DNA of 42,264 nt from Paraeggerthella hongkongensis (GCF_003726035.1 NZ_QICD01000021.1:1-42264); one strand, 5' to 3'. Numbered from the stretch's first letter, positions 9,282-18,556 are shown. The notes: generated from the sequence alone by a model not told the origin. Numbers and translations: made by a program.

Positions 9282-9557
9282 GTGAGTAGAAGTTTGAAGA
9301 AGGGTCCTTTCGTTGAACCGCGCCTTCTCGGTCGTATCGAGGCAATGAACGCGGCGGGCGAGAAGAACGTCGTTAAGACCTGGTCGCGCTCGAGCACCAT
9401 CTTCCCGGACATGGTGGGTCACACCATCGCCGTCCATGATGGCCGCAAGCATGTGCCGGTATACGTTACGGAATCCATGGTCGGCCACAAGCTGGGCGAA
9501 TTCGCCCCGACCCGCACGTTCAAGGGTCACTCCGCCGACAAGGGCAAGAAGAAATAG
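9282..9557 (+). CDS. rpsS: 30S ribosomal protein S19
   Basis: S19 lies in the head of the small subunit and forms a pair with S13. The chain has 91 residues. The family signature [18 protein letters not shown] is complete near the C-terminus, and the N-terminus [10 protein letters not shown] is typical. Translation starts at a GTG with AAGGAG five bases before it, 22 bp after rplB. Confidence 0.98.
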   Translation: MSRSLKKGPFVEPRLLGRIEAMNAAGEKNVVKTWSRSSTIFPDMVGHTIAVHDGRKHVPVYVTESMVGHKLGEFAPTRTFKGHSADKGKKK

Positions 9558-9569
9558 AAGGGGTGAACA

Positions 9570-9911
9570 ATGGAAGCTAAAGCTACTGCACGCTACGTCC
9601 GCGTTTCGCCCCGTAAGGCGCGCATCGTCATCGATCTGATCCGCGGCAAGTCTGTGCCTGCTGCTCGCGAGATCCTGCTGTTCTCGGACCGCGCTATCGC
9701 CGAAGTCGTTGCCAAGGTGCTCGACTCCGCTGTGGCCAACGCCGAGAACCAGCATCACGTGCGTCCCGAGACGCTCGTCGTGAAGACGGCCTTCGCCGAC
9801 GAAGGCCCCACGTACAAGCGCATTCGTCCGCGCGCTAAGGGTTCCGCGTCGCGCATTCGCAAGCGCACGAGCCACATCACCATCATCGTTGCACCGCGAG
9901 AGGAGGCATAA
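9570..9911 (+). CDS. rplV: 50S ribosomal protein L22
   Basis: L22 lines the nascent-chain tunnel. At 113 residues it has the usual length. The N-terminal [13 protein letters not shown] and the C-terminal hairpin [18 protein letters not shown], whose loop reaches into the tunnel and is a site of macrolide-resistance changes, are both intact. The ATG follows AAGGGG. It lies 12 bp after rpsS. Confidence 0.98.
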   Translation: MEAKATARYVRVSPRKARIVIDLIRGKSVPAAREILLFSDRAIAEVVAKVLDSAVANAENQHHVRPETLVVKTAFADEGPTYKRIRPRAKGSASRIRKRTSHITIIVAPREEA

Positions 9912-9916
9912 GCCGC

Positions 9917-10630
9917 ATGGGTCAGAAAGTAAGCCCCACCGGGTTCCGCCTTGGCATCACCGAGGAATGGCGTAGCCGCTGGTACGCCGACAAGGATTAC
10001 GCCAAGAACCTGGAAAACGACTTGGCCATCAGGAAATTCCTGGACAAGCACCTTGCCCGTGCCGCCGTCTCCAAGGTTGAGATCGAGCGCGCCGGCGACA
10101 AGATCAAGATCATCATCACGACCGCTCGTCCGGGCGTTGTGATCGGCAAGAAGGGCGCCGAGATCGATTCTCTGCGCAAGAAGCTGGAGAAGGTTGCCAA
10201 CGGCCCCGTCAGCATCGAGGTCATCGAGGTCAAGCGCCCCGAGCTCGACGCAGAGCTGATCGCTCAGTCCGTGGCCGAGCAGCTGGTGGGCCGCGTTGCC
10301 TTCCGTCGCGCCATGCGCAAGGCTGTTCAATCCGCCCGCAAAAGCGGTGCCAAGGGCATCCGTATCCAGTGCTCTGGCCGTCTGGGCGGCGCTGAGATGA
10401 GCCGTCGCGAGTGGTATCGCGAGGGTCGCGTGCCGTTGCACACGCTGCGTGCCAAGATCGACTACGGTTTCGCCACCGCTGCTACCACGATGGGTTCCAT
10501 CGGCGTGCAGGTGTGGGTGTACCACGGCGAAGTGATGCCTGGCCAGAAGGCGCCGCAGCCGGCGCTCGAGGGCAGCTCCCGTCCGAGCCGTCCCCGTCGC
10601 AACGATCGTAACGATAGGAGGGCGAAGTAA
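9917..10630 (+). CDS. rpsC: 30S ribosomal protein S3
   Basis: S3 sits at the mRNA entry channel. The 237-residue protein starts [14 protein letters not shown]. It carries a KH RNA-binding domain with [12 protein letters not shown] (about residues 76-87), then the S3 C-terminal domain, and ends in a basic tail rich in R, P and N. The start overlaps the end of rplV closely (gap of 5 bp), with GAGGAGG inside the rplV end acting as ribosome-binding site. Confidence 0.98.
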   Translation: MGQKVSPTGFRLGITEEWRSRWYADKDYAKNLENDLAIRKFLDKHLARAAVSKVEIERAGDKIKIIITTARPGVVIGKKGAEIDSLRKKLEKVANGPVSIEVIEVKRPELDAELIAQSVAEQLVGRVAFRRAMRKAVQSARKSGAKGIRIQCSGRLGGAEMSRREWYREGRVPLHTLRAKIDYGFATAATTMGSIGVQVWVYHGEVMPGQKAPQPALEGSSRPSRPRRNDRNDRRAK

Positions 10631-11053
10631 ATGCTCGTACCTAAGCGCGTTAAGCACCGCAAGGTGCAGCGTGGCTCCATGAAGGGCCAGGCCAAGGGCG
10701 GTACCCGCCTGAATCACGGCGAATACGGCATCCAGGCGCTTGAGGCCCATTGGATCACCAACCGCCAGATCGAGGCCGCTCGTATCGCCATGACCCGTCA
10801 CATGAAGCGTGGCGGTAAGGTTTGGATCACCATCTTCCCGGACAAGCCGATCACGAAGAAGCCGGCTGAAACCCGCATGGGTTCCGGCAAGGGCAACCCC
10901 GAGGCGTGGGTCGCGGTCGTTAAGCCCGGCCGCATCATGTTCGAAATCGCCGGCGTCGACGAGGAAACCGCCAAAGAGGCGCTTCGTCTGGCCATCAACA
11001 AGTTGCCCATCAAGTGCAAGATTGTTTCCAAGGAAACGGAAGGGCAGGAATAA
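10631..11053 (+). CDS. rplP: 50S ribosomal protein L16
   Basis: L16 helps bind tRNA at the A and P sites. The chain has 140 residues and carries [18 protein letters not shown] and the signature [18 protein letters not shown]. Its ATG directly follows the rpsC stop (TAAATG), with AGGAGGG inside the rpsC end, so the two are likely translated in a coupled way. Confidence 0.98.
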   Translation: MLVPKRVKHRKVQRGSMKGQAKGGTRLNHGEYGIQALEAHWITNRQIEAARIAMTRHMKRGGKVWITIFPDKPITKKPAETRMGSGKGNPEAWVAVVKPGRIMFEIAGVDEETAKEALRLAINKLPIKCKIVSKETEGQE

Positions 11054-11248
11054 ATGAAAGCAGCAGAGATCCGTGAGCTGTCTGCCGACGATTTGCAGGC
11101 GAAACTCAAGGAAGCGCGCGCGGAGCTTTTCAACCTGCGCTTCCAGATGGCTACGAGCCAGCTTGACAACACCGCCCGCGTGAAGCAGGTCAAAAAGGAC
11201 ATCGCACGCATTCAGACCGAAATGCGCGCCCGCGAGCTGAACGCTTAG
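11054..11248 (+). CDS. rpmC: 50S ribosomal protein L29
   Basis: L29 lies at the tunnel exit and, with L23, is a docking site for signal recognition particle and trigger factor. The chain is 64 residues of two helices with [16 protein letters not shown] and a [13 protein letters not shown] segment, as in the family. The ATG abuts the rplP stop (TAAATG). Confidence 0.97.
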   Translation: MKAAEIRELSADDLQAKLKEARAELFNLRFQMATSQLDNTARVKQVKKDIARIQTEMRARELNA

Positions 11249-11276
11249 GCTTGTCGGTAAGGAAGGTTGGATATAC

Positions 11277-11537
11277 ATGAGCGAAGATCGCAACTCCCGT
11301 AAGGTCCGTCAGGGCGTCGTTGTAAGCGCCGTGAACGACAAGACCTGCGTGGTGCAAGTCAAGGAGCGCAAGCCGCATCCGGTGTACGGCAAGATGATGA
11401 CGACGACGAAGAAGTTCCACGCCCACGACGAGAACAACGAGGCTGGCGTCGGCGATACCGTCCAGATCATGGAGACCCGTCCGCTGTCTAAGATGAAGCG
11501 CTGGCGTCTGGTGAAGATCGTCGAGAAGGCCAAGTAG
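11277..11537 (+). CDS. rpsQ: 30S ribosomal protein S17
   Basis: S17 is an OB-fold protein of the small-subunit body. The 86-residue chain has [21 protein letters not shown] at its start, split here by normal strand-loop positions, and the signature [21 protein letters not shown] near the end. The ribosome-binding site AAGGAAGG lies upstream of the ATG, 28 bp after rpmC. Confidence 0.97.
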   Translation: MSEDRNSRKVRQGVVVSAVNDKTCVVQVKERKPHPVYGKMMTTTKKFHAHDENNEAGVGDTVQIMETRPLSKMKRWRLVKIVEKAK

Positions 11538-11589
11538 TCCGACGCGAATATTCGCTTCAGACTACCGAGATGAAAGTTAGGTTAAAGCA

Positions 11590-11958
11590 ATGATTCAGAT
11601 GCAAACCATGCTCGCAGTGGCCGACAACTCCGGCGCTCGCAAGGTGCAGTGCATCAAGGTCCTGGGCGGCTCCAAGCGCCGTTACGCAGGACTGGGCGAT
11701 GTCATCATCTGCAGCGTCAAAGAAGCGGCGCCGAACACCAACGTCAAAAAAGGCGATGTGGTGCGCTGCGTGGTCGTGCGCGTGAAGAAGGAAGTGCGTC
11801 GCAACGACGGTAGCTACATCAAGTTCGACCAGAACGCCGCCGTGCTCATCGATACGAACGGCGCCCCCCGCGGCACGCGTATCTTCGGGCCCGTTGCTCG
11901 CGAGCTGCGCGATAAGAAGTACATGAAGATCGTGTCCCTGGCACCTGAGACGCTCTAA
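11590..11958 (+). CDS. rplN: 50S ribosomal protein L14
   Basis: L14 contacts 16S rRNA at the subunit interface. The 122 residues begin [19 protein letters not shown], a diagnostic start, and the C-terminus keeps [13 protein letters not shown]. The ribosome-binding site is weak (AAAGTTAGG), in contrast to its neighbours. Confidence 0.98.
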   Translation: MIQMQTMLAVADNSGARKVQCIKVLGGSKRRYAGLGDVIICSVKEAAPNTNVKKGDVVRCVVVRVKKEVRRNDGSYIKFDQNAAVLIDTNGAPRGTRIFGPVARELRDKKYMKIVSLAPETL

Positions 11959-11972
11959 GGAGGTGTGCGCCA

Positions 11973-12293
11973 ATGAATAGCATGAACATCAAAAAGGGCG
12001 ATAAGGTGAAGGTCCTGTCCGGCAAGGACAAGGGCAAGGAGTCCACGGTTCTTCGCGCTCTTCCGCAGAAGCAGCGTGTGGTTGTCGAGAAGGTCGGCGT
12101 CGTCAAGAAGGCGCTGCGTCCGACGCAGCAGAACCCTCAGGGCGGCATCGCATCCGTCGAGGCTCCCATTCACGTGTCGAACGTGATGCTGGTGTGCCCG
12201 GCCTGCAAGCAGCCCACCCGCGTGTCCAAGCGTTTCACCGACGAGGGCAAGAAAGTCCGCGTCTGCAAGAAGTGCGGCAAGGATATCGACTAG
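11973..12293 (+). CDS. rplX: 50S ribosomal protein L24
   Basis: L24 starts assembly of the large subunit. The 106-residue chain holds a KOW motif ([19 protein letters not shown]). In the C-terminal part two CxxC pairs occur (CPAC near 71, CKKC near 98), as in several Gram-positive L24 proteins, and could hold zinc. I chose the ATG at 11973 because AAGGAGG lies at a good distance; the ATG nine bases later is also possible. Confidence 0.97.
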   Translation: MNSMNIKKGDKVKVLSGKDKGKESTVLRALPQKQRVVVEKVGVVKKALRPTQQNPQGGIASVEAPIHVSNVMLVCPACKQPTRVSKRFTDEGKKVRVCKKCGKDID

Positions 12294-12302
12294 AATAAGC
12301 AA

Positions 12303-12391
12303 CGGAGGAGCCGCGGCGGCAACGCCGGGCCCCTCCGAGGTTATGGCCCCGGTCGAATGCGGCTAGGGACGCAGGGTCGGAAATCCTGCGT
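12303..12391 (+). promoter_or_regulatory. Two hairpins in the rplX-rplE gap
   Basis: The 123-bp gap holds a long GC-rich hairpin at 12303-12337 (outer CGGAGG/CCTCCG, inner CGGCG-GCAA-CGCCG). A second one at 12369-12391 has the perfect arms ACGCAGG/CCTGCGT and is followed by TTTAATT. Gaps elsewhere in this operon are mostly under 60 bp. They could mark an RNA-processing site, a partial terminator or a protein-binding leader for rplE. Confidence 0.45.
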
Positions 12392-12416
12392 TTAATTCAT
12401 CGAAAGGATTGAAAGC

Positions 12417-12968
12417 ATGACTGCTCCTCGTTTGAAGGAAAAGTACAACACCGAGATCGTTGCCAAGCTCGAGAAAGAGCTGGGCGTCGACAACATCAAC
12501 AAGGTTCCGCGTCTTGAGAAGATCGTCGTGAACATGGGCGTGGGCGCCGCTGCCGGCGACCACAAGCTGCTCGACTCCGCCATGAACGACATGCGCATCA
12601 TCACGGGCCAGCAGCCCTGCGTGACGCGTGCCAAGAAGTCCATCGCTGGCTTCCATGTGCGCGAGGGCCAGCCTATCGGCTGCAAGGTCACGCTGCGTGG
12701 CGACCGCATGTGGGAGTTCCTGGATCGTCTGCTGGCGACCGCTCTGCCTCGCGTGCGCGACTTCCGCGGTATCTCCCCGACCAGCTTCGACGGTCGCGGC
12801 AACTACACGATGGGCATCACCGAGCAGCTGATCTTCCCCGAGATCGACTACGACAAGGTCGACCGCACGCGCGGCATGGACATCACGTTCGTGACCACGG
12901 CGGAAGAAAACGATGCTGCCTTCGCGCTGCTCGACGCGCTGGGCTTCCCGTTCAAGGATAAGGAATAA
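12417..12968 (+). CDS. rplE: 50S ribosomal protein L5
   Basis: L5 binds 5S rRNA and contacts P-site tRNA. The 183-residue length is typical. Visible motifs are [11 protein letters not shown] near residue 33, the central [17 protein letters not shown], and [18 protein letters not shown]. The ATG is preceded by AAAGGA. It follows an unusually long, structured intergenic gap. Confidence 0.98.
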   Translation: MTAPRLKEKYNTEIVAKLEKELGVDNINKVPRLEKIVVNMGVGAAAGDHKLLDSAMNDMRIITGQQPCVTRAKKSIAGFHVREGQPIGCKVTLRGDRMWEFLDRLLATALPRVRDFRGISPTSFDGRGNYTMGITEQLIFPEIDYDKVDRTRGMDITFVTTAEENDAAFALLDALGFPFKDKE

Positions 12969-13077
12969 CACTCTCGTTGTCCGTCCTAAGGCCGCTGGTT
13001 CGGCGGTCTGCGTTGAAACGTGCTCTCGAGCCTTCCGATTAAGCCAGGAAGGCTGGATATAAGAAAGAAGGATTTGC

Positions 13078-13263
13078 ATGGCTAAGAAATCGATGGTCGC
13101 CAAGGCCAAGCGCGAGCCGAAGTTCTCGACGCGCCAGCACAATCGCTGCACGCGCTGCGGACGTCCCCGCGCCTACTACCGCAAGTTCGGCCTGTGCCGT
13201 GTCTGCTTGCGCGAGCTGGCCAACAAAGGCGAACTGCCCGGCGTGACCAAAGCTTCGTGGTAA
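13078..13263 (+). CDS. rpsN: 30S ribosomal protein S14, zinc-binding type Z
   Basis: S14 is needed for assembly of the small-subunit head. At 61 residues and with two CxxC pairs ([20 protein letters not shown]), this is the short zinc-holding form found in many Gram-positives, rather than the roughly 100-residue zinc-free form. It is preceded by a 109-bp gap. The ribosome-binding site is GAAGGA. Confidence 0.97.
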   Translation: MAKKSMVAKAKREPKFSTRQHNRCTRCGRPRAYYRKFGLCRVCLRELANKGELPGVTKASW

Positions 13264-13370
13264 GCCACAGGTAAAGGTACGCATGGGTGTGCCACGGTTC
13301 AGGCGGAGGCGTTATGGGCGCCGACGAACCGAACCGCTCGGCTCATCACGAACCAAAGGAGAAATCAACT

Positions 13371-13769
13371 ATGACCATGACCGACCCTATCGCAGACATG
13401 CTTACGCGCGTGCGTAACGCAAACTCTGCCGGCAAGACGACGGTTTCCATGCCGTCGAGCAAGAAGCTTGTCGAGATCGCCCGCATCATGCAGGAAGAGG
13501 GCTATGTCCAGGGCTATGACGTGATCGACGGCGAGCCGCGCGCTACGCTCGAGATCACGCTCAAGTACGGTGACAAGAAGGCCAAGACCATCCGCGGCAT
13601 CAAGCGCATTTCCAAGCCGGGTCTGCGCATCTACGCCGGCAAGGATGAGCTGCCCCGCGTCCTCGGCGGCCTCGGCACTGCCATCATCTCGACGAGCAAC
13701 GGCGTGATGACCGACCGCGATGCCCGCAAAAAGGGCATCGGCGGCGAAGTCGTCGCGTACATCTGGTAG
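13371..13769 (+). CDS. rpsH: 30S ribosomal protein S8
   Basis: S8 binds the central domain of 16S rRNA and in E. coli represses the spc operon. I place the start at the ATG preceded by AAAGGAG, giving 132 residues beginning [19 protein letters not shown] longer in-frame extension to 13287 has no family similarity. The end [22 protein letters not shown] is the classic signature. A 107-bp gap separates it from rpsN. Confidence 0.98.
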   Translation: MTMTDPIADMLTRVRNANSAGKTTVSMPSSKKLVEIARIMQEEGYVQGYDVIDGEPRATLEITLKYGDKKAKTIRGIKRISKPGLRIYAGKDELPRVLGGLGTAIISTSNGVMTDRDARKKGIGGEVVAYIW

Positions 13770-13785
13770 GAAAGGGAGGTTTGAT

Positions 13786-14325
13786 ATGTCTCGTATCGGC
13801 AAACAGCCCGTTACCGTTCCTGCCGGCGTCGAAGTGATCATCGACGGCAACGCCGTGACGGTGAAGGGCCCGAAGGGCGAGCTCGCACGCGAGTTCAGCC
13901 CCATGATGACCATCGTTCAGGAAGGCGAGGAGATCATCGTTTCTCGCCCCAACGACAGCCGCGAAGCGAAGAGCCTGCACGGTCTTACGCGTACGCTCGT
14001 CTCCAACATGGTGGAGGGCGTTTCGAACGGGTATTCCAAGAAGCTGCAGCTCGTCGGCGTTGGCTACCGTGCCGCGCTCAAGGGCAAGGATCTCGAAATG
14101 CAGCTGGGATTCTCCCATCCGGTGCTGGTAGAGGCCCCCGAGAACATCACGTTCGAGGTGCCGAGCCAGACCGAGATCATCGTGTCCGGTATCAGCAAGG
14201 AGCAGGTCGGCCAGGTGGCGGCGAACATCCGCAAGTGGCGTAAGCCGGAACCCTACAAGGGCAAGGGCATTCGCTACGAGGGCGAGCACGTCCGCCGCAA
14301 GGTTGGCAAGGCTGGCAAGGACTAG
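13786..14325 (+). CDS. rplF: 50S ribosomal protein L6
   Basis: L6 lies near the GTPase centre of the large subunit. The start ATG after GGGAGG gives [15 protein letters not shown] and 179 residues, the normal length. The C-terminal signature [18 protein letters not shown] is intact. An upstream in-frame extension overlaps rpsH and is rejected. Confidence 0.98.
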   Translation: MSRIGKQPVTVPAGVEVIIDGNAVTVKGPKGELAREFSPMMTIVQEGEEIIVSRPNDSREAKSLHGLTRTLVSNMVEGVSNGYSKKLQLVGVGYRAALKGKDLEMQLGFSHPVLVEAPENITFEVPSQTEIIVSGISKEQVGQVAANIRKWRKPEPYKGKGIRYEGEHVRRKVGKAGKD

Positions 14326-14357
14326 GCGCGCGAGCGTAACTGATCGAAGGGATTATC

Positions 14358-14726
14358 ATGAAGAAGCTTCAGAAAAAGCAAGCTGCGCTGGCTCGCCGCC
14401 ATCGTCGCGTGCGCGGGAAGATCTCCGGCACGCCGGTTCGCCCCCGCCTCTGCGTTACGCGCAGCAACAGCAACATCTACGTGCAGTTCGTCGACGACGT
14501 CGCCGGCAAGACCCTGTGCGGCGTTTCCACGCTCGGTCCGGACTTCAAGGCCACGGGCAAGAGCGGCGCGACCGTCGAGGGCGCTGCTGCTCTGGGCGAG
14601 ATCGCTGGCAAGAAGGCACAGGACGCCGGTATTACGGAGGTCGTGTTCGATCGTGGCGGCAACCTGTATCACGGGCGCATCAAGGCTTTGGCCGATGCTG
14701 CTCGCGAAGCAGGCCTGAAATTCTAG
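14358..14726 (+). CDS. rplR: 50S ribosomal protein L18
   Basis: L18 joins 5S rRNA to the large subunit. The 122-residue protein shows a basic N-terminus ([19 protein letters not shown]), the strand [14 protein letters not shown], and the ending [26 protein letters not shown]. The ATG follows GAAGGGA. Confidence 0.98.
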   Translation: MKKLQKKQAALARRHRRVRGKISGTPVRPRLCVTRSNSNIYVQFVDDVAGKTLCGVSTLGPDFKATGKSGATVEGAAALGEIAGKKAQDAGITEVVFDRGGNLYHGRIKALADAAREAGLKF

Positions 14727-14742
14727 AAGGGGTAAATGTCTT

Positions 14743-15270
14743 ATGGCTCGTAACAAACAAGACAACGCCGCGGTCCCCGAGCTCCAGGAGCGCGTCGTCT
14801 ACATCAACCGCGTGTCCAAGGTCGTCAAGGGTGGCCGCCGCTTCGCGCTGACCGCGCTTGTGGTGGTTGGCGACGGCAACGGTCGCGTCGGCGTGGGCAT
14901 GGGCAAGTCCCAGGAAGTGCCCATCGCCATCAAGAAGGGCGTCGAGGACGCGAAGAAAAACATGTTCACCGTGCCTCTGACCGCCGAGAAGACGCTTCCG
15001 CACGAGATCATCGGCGAGTTCGGCGCTGGTCGCGTGCTCATCAAGCCGGCTACGCCCGGTACCGGCGTTATCGCTGGCGGCGCTGCTCGTGCCGTCATGG
15101 AGCTGGCTGGCGTGACCGACGTGCTCACCAAGTCGCTGGGCACTGACAACGTCATGAACGTGGTCAAGGCCACCGCCGAGGGTCTCAAGAACATGGAGAG
15201 CCCCCAGGAGGTTGCTGAGCGTCGCGGCCTGTCCGTTGCTCAGATCTACGGCTGGAAGGAGCAGAAATAA
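14743..15270 (+). CDS. rpsE: 30S ribosomal protein S5
   Basis: S5 influences decoding accuracy and is a site of spectinomycin resistance. The 175-residue chain has the S5 double-stranded RNA-binding fold with [20 protein letters not shown] (the spectinomycin loop) and [17 protein letters not shown], then the C-terminal domain with [21 protein letters not shown]. The last base of its TAA stop is the first base of the rpmD start. Confidence 0.98.
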   Translation: MARNKQDNAAVPELQERVVYINRVSKVVKGGRRFALTALVVVGDGNGRVGVGMGKSQEVPIAIKKGVEDAKKNMFTVPLTAEKTLPHEIIGEFGAGRVLIKPATPGTGVIAGGAARAVMELAGVTDVLTKSLGTDNVMNVVKATAEGLKNMESPQEVAERRGLSVAQIYGWKEQK

Positions 15271-15461
15271 TGGCAGAAGCTAAGAAGACGCTGCGCATCA
15301 CGCAGGTCAAGAGCGCCATTGGCTACAAGAAGGATCAGGGTGCCACGTTGCGCGCCCTCGGTCTTGGCAAGATCAACCGTTCGGTCGAGCAGGTGGACAA
15401 CGACTGCGTCCGCGGCATGATCTTCAAGATCAAGCACCTCGTCGAGGTTGAAGAGATCTAA
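15270..15461 (+). CDS. rpmD: 50S ribosomal protein L30
   Basis: The 63-residue L30 carries [20 protein letters not shown] and [15 protein letters not shown], typical of the short bacterial form. It overlaps rpsE by one base (TAATG), indicating translational coupling. It ends a tight gene run before a 200-bp gap. Confidence 0.97.
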   Translation: MAEAKKTLRITQVKSAIGYKKDQGATLRALGLGKINRSVEQVDNDCVRGMIFKIKHLVEVEEI

Positions 15462-15467
15462 ACTACG

Positions 15468-15528
15468 GTGCGTCGGCTCTTGGCCGGCGCACTTGCATCC
15501 TGCGCGGGCAAAACCTCGCGCAGGATGC
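15468..15528 (+). terminator. Tandem strong hairpins after rpmD (possible partial terminator)
   Basis: Two stems follow the rpmD stop. GTGCGTCGGC/GCCGGCGCAC (15468-15492) has 10 pairs with one wobble and a 5-base loop. GCATCCTGCGCG/CGCGCAGGATGC (15495-15528) has 12 perfect pairs and a 10-base loop. Neither is followed by a real T-run, so full termination is doubtful. They could reduce read-through or protect the upstream mRNA end. Confidence 0.5.
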
Positions 15529-15540
15529 TCTGCATTGCGC

Positions 15541-15546
15541 TACAAT
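15541..15546 (+). promoter_or_regulatory. Candidate internal promoter -10 before rplO
   Basis: TACAAT in gcgcTACAATgctt matches the box before tig almost base for base. It follows the tandem hairpins and precedes rplO by about 120 bp. The resulting leader would carry two further hairpins, GTTGGC/GCCAAC (15603-15622) and CCGAGC-aagg-GCTCGG (15624-15639). A separate rplO-secY transcription unit is therefore plausible. Confidence 0.4.
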
Positions 15547-15663
15547 GCTTGATTGGCGCTTCGGGAGAATATGAGGCGTCAATAAGATGTTATTGGAAGT
15601 TTGTTGGCGGCGAGCTGCCAACACCGAGCAAGGGCTCGGAAAAGCGAATGAAGGAGAAATTCA

Positions 15664-16113
15664 ATGGAACTCAAGGATCTCAAGCCGGCAGAAGGCTCTC
15701 GTAAGGCTCGTAAGCGCGTTGGTCGCGGCCCTGCATCCGGCACCGGCAAGACCTCCGGTCGTGGTATGAACGGCCAGAAGTCCCGTGCCGGCGGCGCTAA
15801 GGGCGTTGGCTTCGAGGGTGGCCAGACTCCGCTTGCGCGTCGTCTGCCGAAGCTGCCTGGCTTCAAGAACATCAACCATGTCGAGTACCTGCCCGTCAAC
15901 GTCAAGCGTCTTGAGGAAGTCTTCGAGGCTGGCGACGTGGTGGACGGCGAGAGCCTGAAGGCCAAGGGCGTCATCAAGCATGCTGACGCGCTGGTGAAGG
16001 TTCTGGGCGACGGCGAAATCACGAAGGCCCTCACGATCAAGGTTGACAAGGTGTCTGCTTCCGCCAAGGCGAAGATCGAGGCGGCCGGAGGAAAGGTCGA
16101 AGAGCCTTGCTAA
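15664..16113 (+). CDS. rplO: 50S ribosomal protein L15
   Basis: L15 joins late in large-subunit assembly. The 149 residues begin [22 protein letters not shown]. The glycine-rich [24 protein letters not shown]-type region is present, and the end has the family fold ([19 protein letters not shown]). The ATG is preceded by AAGGAG. The gene overlaps the secY start by 7 bp. Confidence 0.98.
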   Translation: MELKDLKPAEGSRKARKRVGRGPASGTGKTSGRGMNGQKSRAGGAKGVGFEGGQTPLARRLPKLPGFKNINHVEYLPVNVKRLEEVFEAGDVVDGESLKAKGVIKHADALVKVLGDGEITKALTIKVDKVSASAKAKIEAAGGKVEEPC

Positions 16114-17387
16114 GCTCTATCATCGATGCATTCAAGGTACCTGAGCTGCGCAAGAAGATCTTGTTCACGCTCGGCATCCTCGCGCTGTATCGTTTCGGCG
16201 CGTACGTGCCGGTGCCTGGCATCCCGTTCAACGAGTTTGCGCATTCCTTTGCGGATTCGGGCGTGTCCATGACCATGCTCGACCTGTTCACCGGCGGCGC
16301 GTTGTCGAACTTCTCGGTGTTCTCGTTGGGCATCATGCCCTACATCACTGCGTCGATCATCATGCAGTTGATGCAGGGCGTCATTCCTGCCGTGGGCCGC
16401 TGGGCGAAAGAGGGCGAAACGGGCCGTCGCAAGATCACGCAGGTTACGCGTTACCTGACGCTGGGCCTAGGCCTGATCAACGCTATCGGCTATCTGCTGC
16501 TGTTCAAGTCTCCTCAGTACGGCGTGGTGTTCTCGACTGAGATCCCCGAATTCGTGACCGACATCCTCGTTGTGTTCACGCTTGTGGCGGGTACGGCGTT
16601 CATCATGTGGATGGGCGAGCTCATCACGCAGCGCGGCGTGGGCAACGGCATGTCGCTCATCATTTTCGTGAGCATCGTGAGTCGCGTGCCTTCCGCCATC
16701 TTCTCTTCGGTGAACCTGTCGGCCGACACGGCTATGGGCATTGCGGTGACGGCGCTCATCGTGGTAGTGGTTCTGGCATGCATTCCTGCGATCATCTTCG
16801 TGGAGCGCGCTCAACGCCGTATTCCGGTGAACTACGCCAAGCGCGTGCAGGGTCGTAAGATGATGGGCGGTCAGTCCACCTACATTCCCTTGAAGGTGAA
16901 TGCGGCGGGCGTTATCCCGATCATCTTTGCAAGCTGCTTGATCTACTTCCCGGCTCAGCTGGCGGCGCTCTTCAACGTCGAATGGCTGACCATGGTGGCC
17001 GACGCCATCTCGTCTGGCTGGGTGAACTGGATCCTGACGGTGCTGTTGATCGTGTTCTTCGCGTACTTCTACACCTCGATGGTGTTCAACCCGGACGAGA
17101 CGGCCGACAACCTGCGCAAGCAGGGCGGCTTCATTCCGGGCGTGCGCCCTGGTTCCGCTACGGTTACGTACATAAAGAACGTACTGCATCGCGTGACGTT
17201 GCCGGGCGGCATCTTCATCGCGGTCATCGCAGTGGTACCGACGATCATCTTCCACTTCACGGGCAACACGCTGGTTCAGGCGTTCGGTGGCACGTCGATC
17301 CTCATCATGATCGGCGTTGCGCTCGACACCATGAACAAGGTGGAAAGCCAGTTGAAGATGCACAACTACGACGGCTTCTTCAAGTAG
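16107..17387 (+). CDS. secY: Protein translocase subunit SecY
   Basis: SecY forms the membrane channel for exported and membrane proteins. The 426-residue chain has ten hydrophobic segments. It shows the N-terminus ([19 protein letters not shown]), the plug and pore region after TM1, and the conserved [20 protein letters not shown]. The best start is a TTG inside the end of rplO (7-bp overlap), because it yields the family N-terminus [15 protein letters not shown]. The nearest ATG is out of frame. GGAGG lies about 15 bases upstream. A strong terminator follows 15 bp after the stop. Confidence 0.97.
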   Translation: MLSSIIDAFKVPELRKKILFTLGILALYRFGAYVPVPGIPFNEFAHSFADSGVSMTMLDLFTGGALSNFSVFSLGIMPYITASIIMQLMQGVIPAVGRWAKEGETGRRKITQVTRYLTLGLGLINAIGYLLLFKSPQYGVVFSTEIPEFVTDILVVFTLVAGTAFIMWMGELITQRGVGNGMSLIIFVSIVSRVPSAIFSSVNLSADTAMGIAVTALIVVVVLACIPAIIFVERAQRRIPVNYAKRVQGRKMMGGQSTYIPLKVNAAGVIPIIFASCLIYFPAQLAALFNVEWLTMVADAISSGWVNWILTVLLIVFFAYFYTSMVFNPDETADNLRKQGGFIPGVRPGSATVTYIKNVLHRVTLPGGIFIAVIAVVPTIIFHFTGNTLVQAFGGTSILIMIGVALDTMNKVESQLKMHNYDGFFK

Positions 17388-17402
17388 CCTGTTTGTAAAA
17401 GC

Positions 17403-17438
17403 AAAAGCCCCGGCCAGAGGGTTTGCCGGGGCTTTTTT
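17403..17438 (+). terminator. Rho-independent terminator after secY
   Basis: AAAAGCCCCGGC and GCCGGGGCTTTT form a 12-bp perfect stem with a 10-base loop, running into TTTTTT. This should end the ribosomal transcript before adk. Confidence 0.92.
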
Positions 17439-17458
17439 GTGCCCAAAAACGTCCTCCG

Positions 17459-17475
17459 TGTACAAAATTTGTACA
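17459..17475. promoter_or_regulatory. Perfect 17-bp palindrome (operator-like)
   Basis: TGTACAAAATTTGTACA consists of two perfect 8-bp arms around one base. It lies 20 bp after the secY terminator and about 370 bp before adk, with no gene touching it. Such spacing is typical of a dimeric regulator site, but the regulator is unknown and the distance from adk is large. Confidence 0.4.
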
Positions 17476-17795
17476 AAAAACCGCTGACAAATGCCGTCGG
17501 GTGTCGTCAGATGCCAAGCAGCCAGCACGATGCCGTCTTTGTTTGCACGGTTATTGCTCCAATGTTGCGAGCGATTCGGCGCTTCCGCGAACCTTCTTTC
17601 TGCGAGCTGGACTCATGGACTTCGGTGCTTAAAGGGAGGGGCTGCAAGGAGCGCTGGTGCCTTCCGAACGCAACATTTCGTGCAGAATCGGGAATCCTTG
17701 CAATGCGGTTCTCGGTTTTTGCGGCAGGTTGCCAGATCGTAAACAAGCCGTCAGCCTGTCTTTCTGTTGAAATATGCGCGGGGGTCTAAGCGGTT

Positions 17796-17804
17796 TGGTA
17801 CAAT
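17796..17804 (+). promoter_or_regulatory. Extended -10 promoter for adk
   Basis: TGG-TACAAT (TACAAT at 17799-17804) is an extended -10 element about 38 bp before the adk start. A good -35 is not visible, as expected for promoters of the extended -10 type. Confidence 0.5.
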
Positions 17805-17841
17805 ACGGCGCATCGATTGTAAGTCGAAAGGAAATCACATC

Positions 17842-18468
17842 ATGAACATCGTGTTGTTGGGCGCGCCGGGCGCTGGCAAGGGAACTCAGGCTGCCAAGCT
17901 GGTCGAAGAGTTCGGTACGCCGCACATCTCGACGGGCGACATGCTGCGCGCGGCCGTGAAGGCCGGCACGCCGTTGGGCAAGAAGGCTAAGTCTTACATG
18001 GACGCAGGCGACCTGGTGCCCGACGAAGTCATCATCGGTCTGGTGACCGAGCGCTTGCAAGATCCCGATACCGAGAAGGGTTTTATCCTGGACGGTTTCC
18101 CGCGCACGTCCGCGCAGGCCGTTGCGCTTGACGCCGAGCTCTCCAAGTTGGAGCGCCCGCTGGATGCGGCTTTGCTCATCGACGTCGACTCCGAGGTTAT
18201 CGTGAAGCGTCTGACGTCGCGTCGCATGTGCCGCGAGTGCGGCTGCATCGGATCCGTCGCGGATGCCGCTTGCCCGAAGTGCTCCGGCGAAATGTACCAG
18301 CGCGATGACGACAACGAGGCTACGGTGCGCAACCGCTTGGACGTGTACGAGAAGTCCACGGCTCCACTTATCGACTACTATCGCGGCTGCGATCTGCTGG
18401 TGTCCATCGATGGTGATCGCGATGCCGATGTCGTCTACGCTGACGTCAAACAGGCGCTCGAACTGTAA
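17842..18468 (+). CDS. adk: Adenylate kinase
   Basis: This enzyme interconverts ATP plus AMP and two ADP. The ATG after AAAGGAA gives MNIVLLGAPGAGKGTQ, with the P-loop at residues 7-15, and 208 residues in total. AMP-site motifs STGDMLR (30-36) and DGFPRT (84-89) are intact. The LID has four cysteines (130, 133, 144, 147) for zinc, but the loop between the pairs is about six residues shorter than in usual zinc-type Adk and lacks the YH...NPP stretch. In many actinobacteria map and infA follow adk; here they do not. Confidence 0.96.
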   Translation: MNIVLLGAPGAGKGTQAAKLVEEFGTPHISTGDMLRAAVKAGTPLGKKAKSYMDAGDLVPDEVIIGLVTERLQDPDTEKGFILDGFPRTSAQAVALDAELSKLERPLDAALLIDVDSEVIVKRLTSRRMCRECGCIGSVADAACPKCSGEMYQRDDDNEATVRNRLDVYEKSTAPLIDYYRGCDLLVSIDGDRDADVVYADVKQALEL

Positions 18469-18498
18469 CATCTGCACGACTTTCTCGTGGTATTGCCG

Positions 18499-18535
18499 AC
18501 GGATGGGGCCTGATCTGCCCCATCCGTTGTTTTTT
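18499..18535 (+). terminator. Rho-independent terminator after adk
   Basis: ACGGATGGGGC and GCCCCATCCGT form an 11-bp perfect stem with a 7-base loop, followed by TGTTTTTT. Its T-tract ends five bases before the -10 box of the next gene. Confidence 0.9.
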
Positions 18536-18539
18536 CCTC

Positions 18540-18545
18540 TATAAT
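18540..18545 (+). promoter_or_regulatory. Perfect -10 box giving a leaderless transcript
   Basis: TATAAT ends 11 bases before the ATG at 18557. Transcription should start around 18552, leaving about five bases of leader and no ribosome-binding site. The -35 region would fall inside the adk terminator stem and is not recognisable. Confidence 0.55.
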
Positions 18546-18556
18546 CCTATTTCATT

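Larger units (their letters stand above)
17388..17841. other. Gap between secY and adk
   Basis: This 454-bp gap holds the secY terminator, a palindrome at 17459-17475 and an extended -10 promoter before adk. The middle part (about 17480-17790) shows no gene I can support: short frames in several registers overlap each other and lack ribosome-binding sites. Confidence 0.6.

Noticed and set aside
13287-13370. N-terminal extension of S8
   Set aside because: The 28 extra residues match no S8 protein, and the ribosome-binding site AAAGGAG fits the ATG at 13371.
17423-17789. Several short overlapping frames between secY and adk
   Set aside because: They overlap in three registers over the same DNA, have no ribosome-binding sites and no similarity to anything I recognise.
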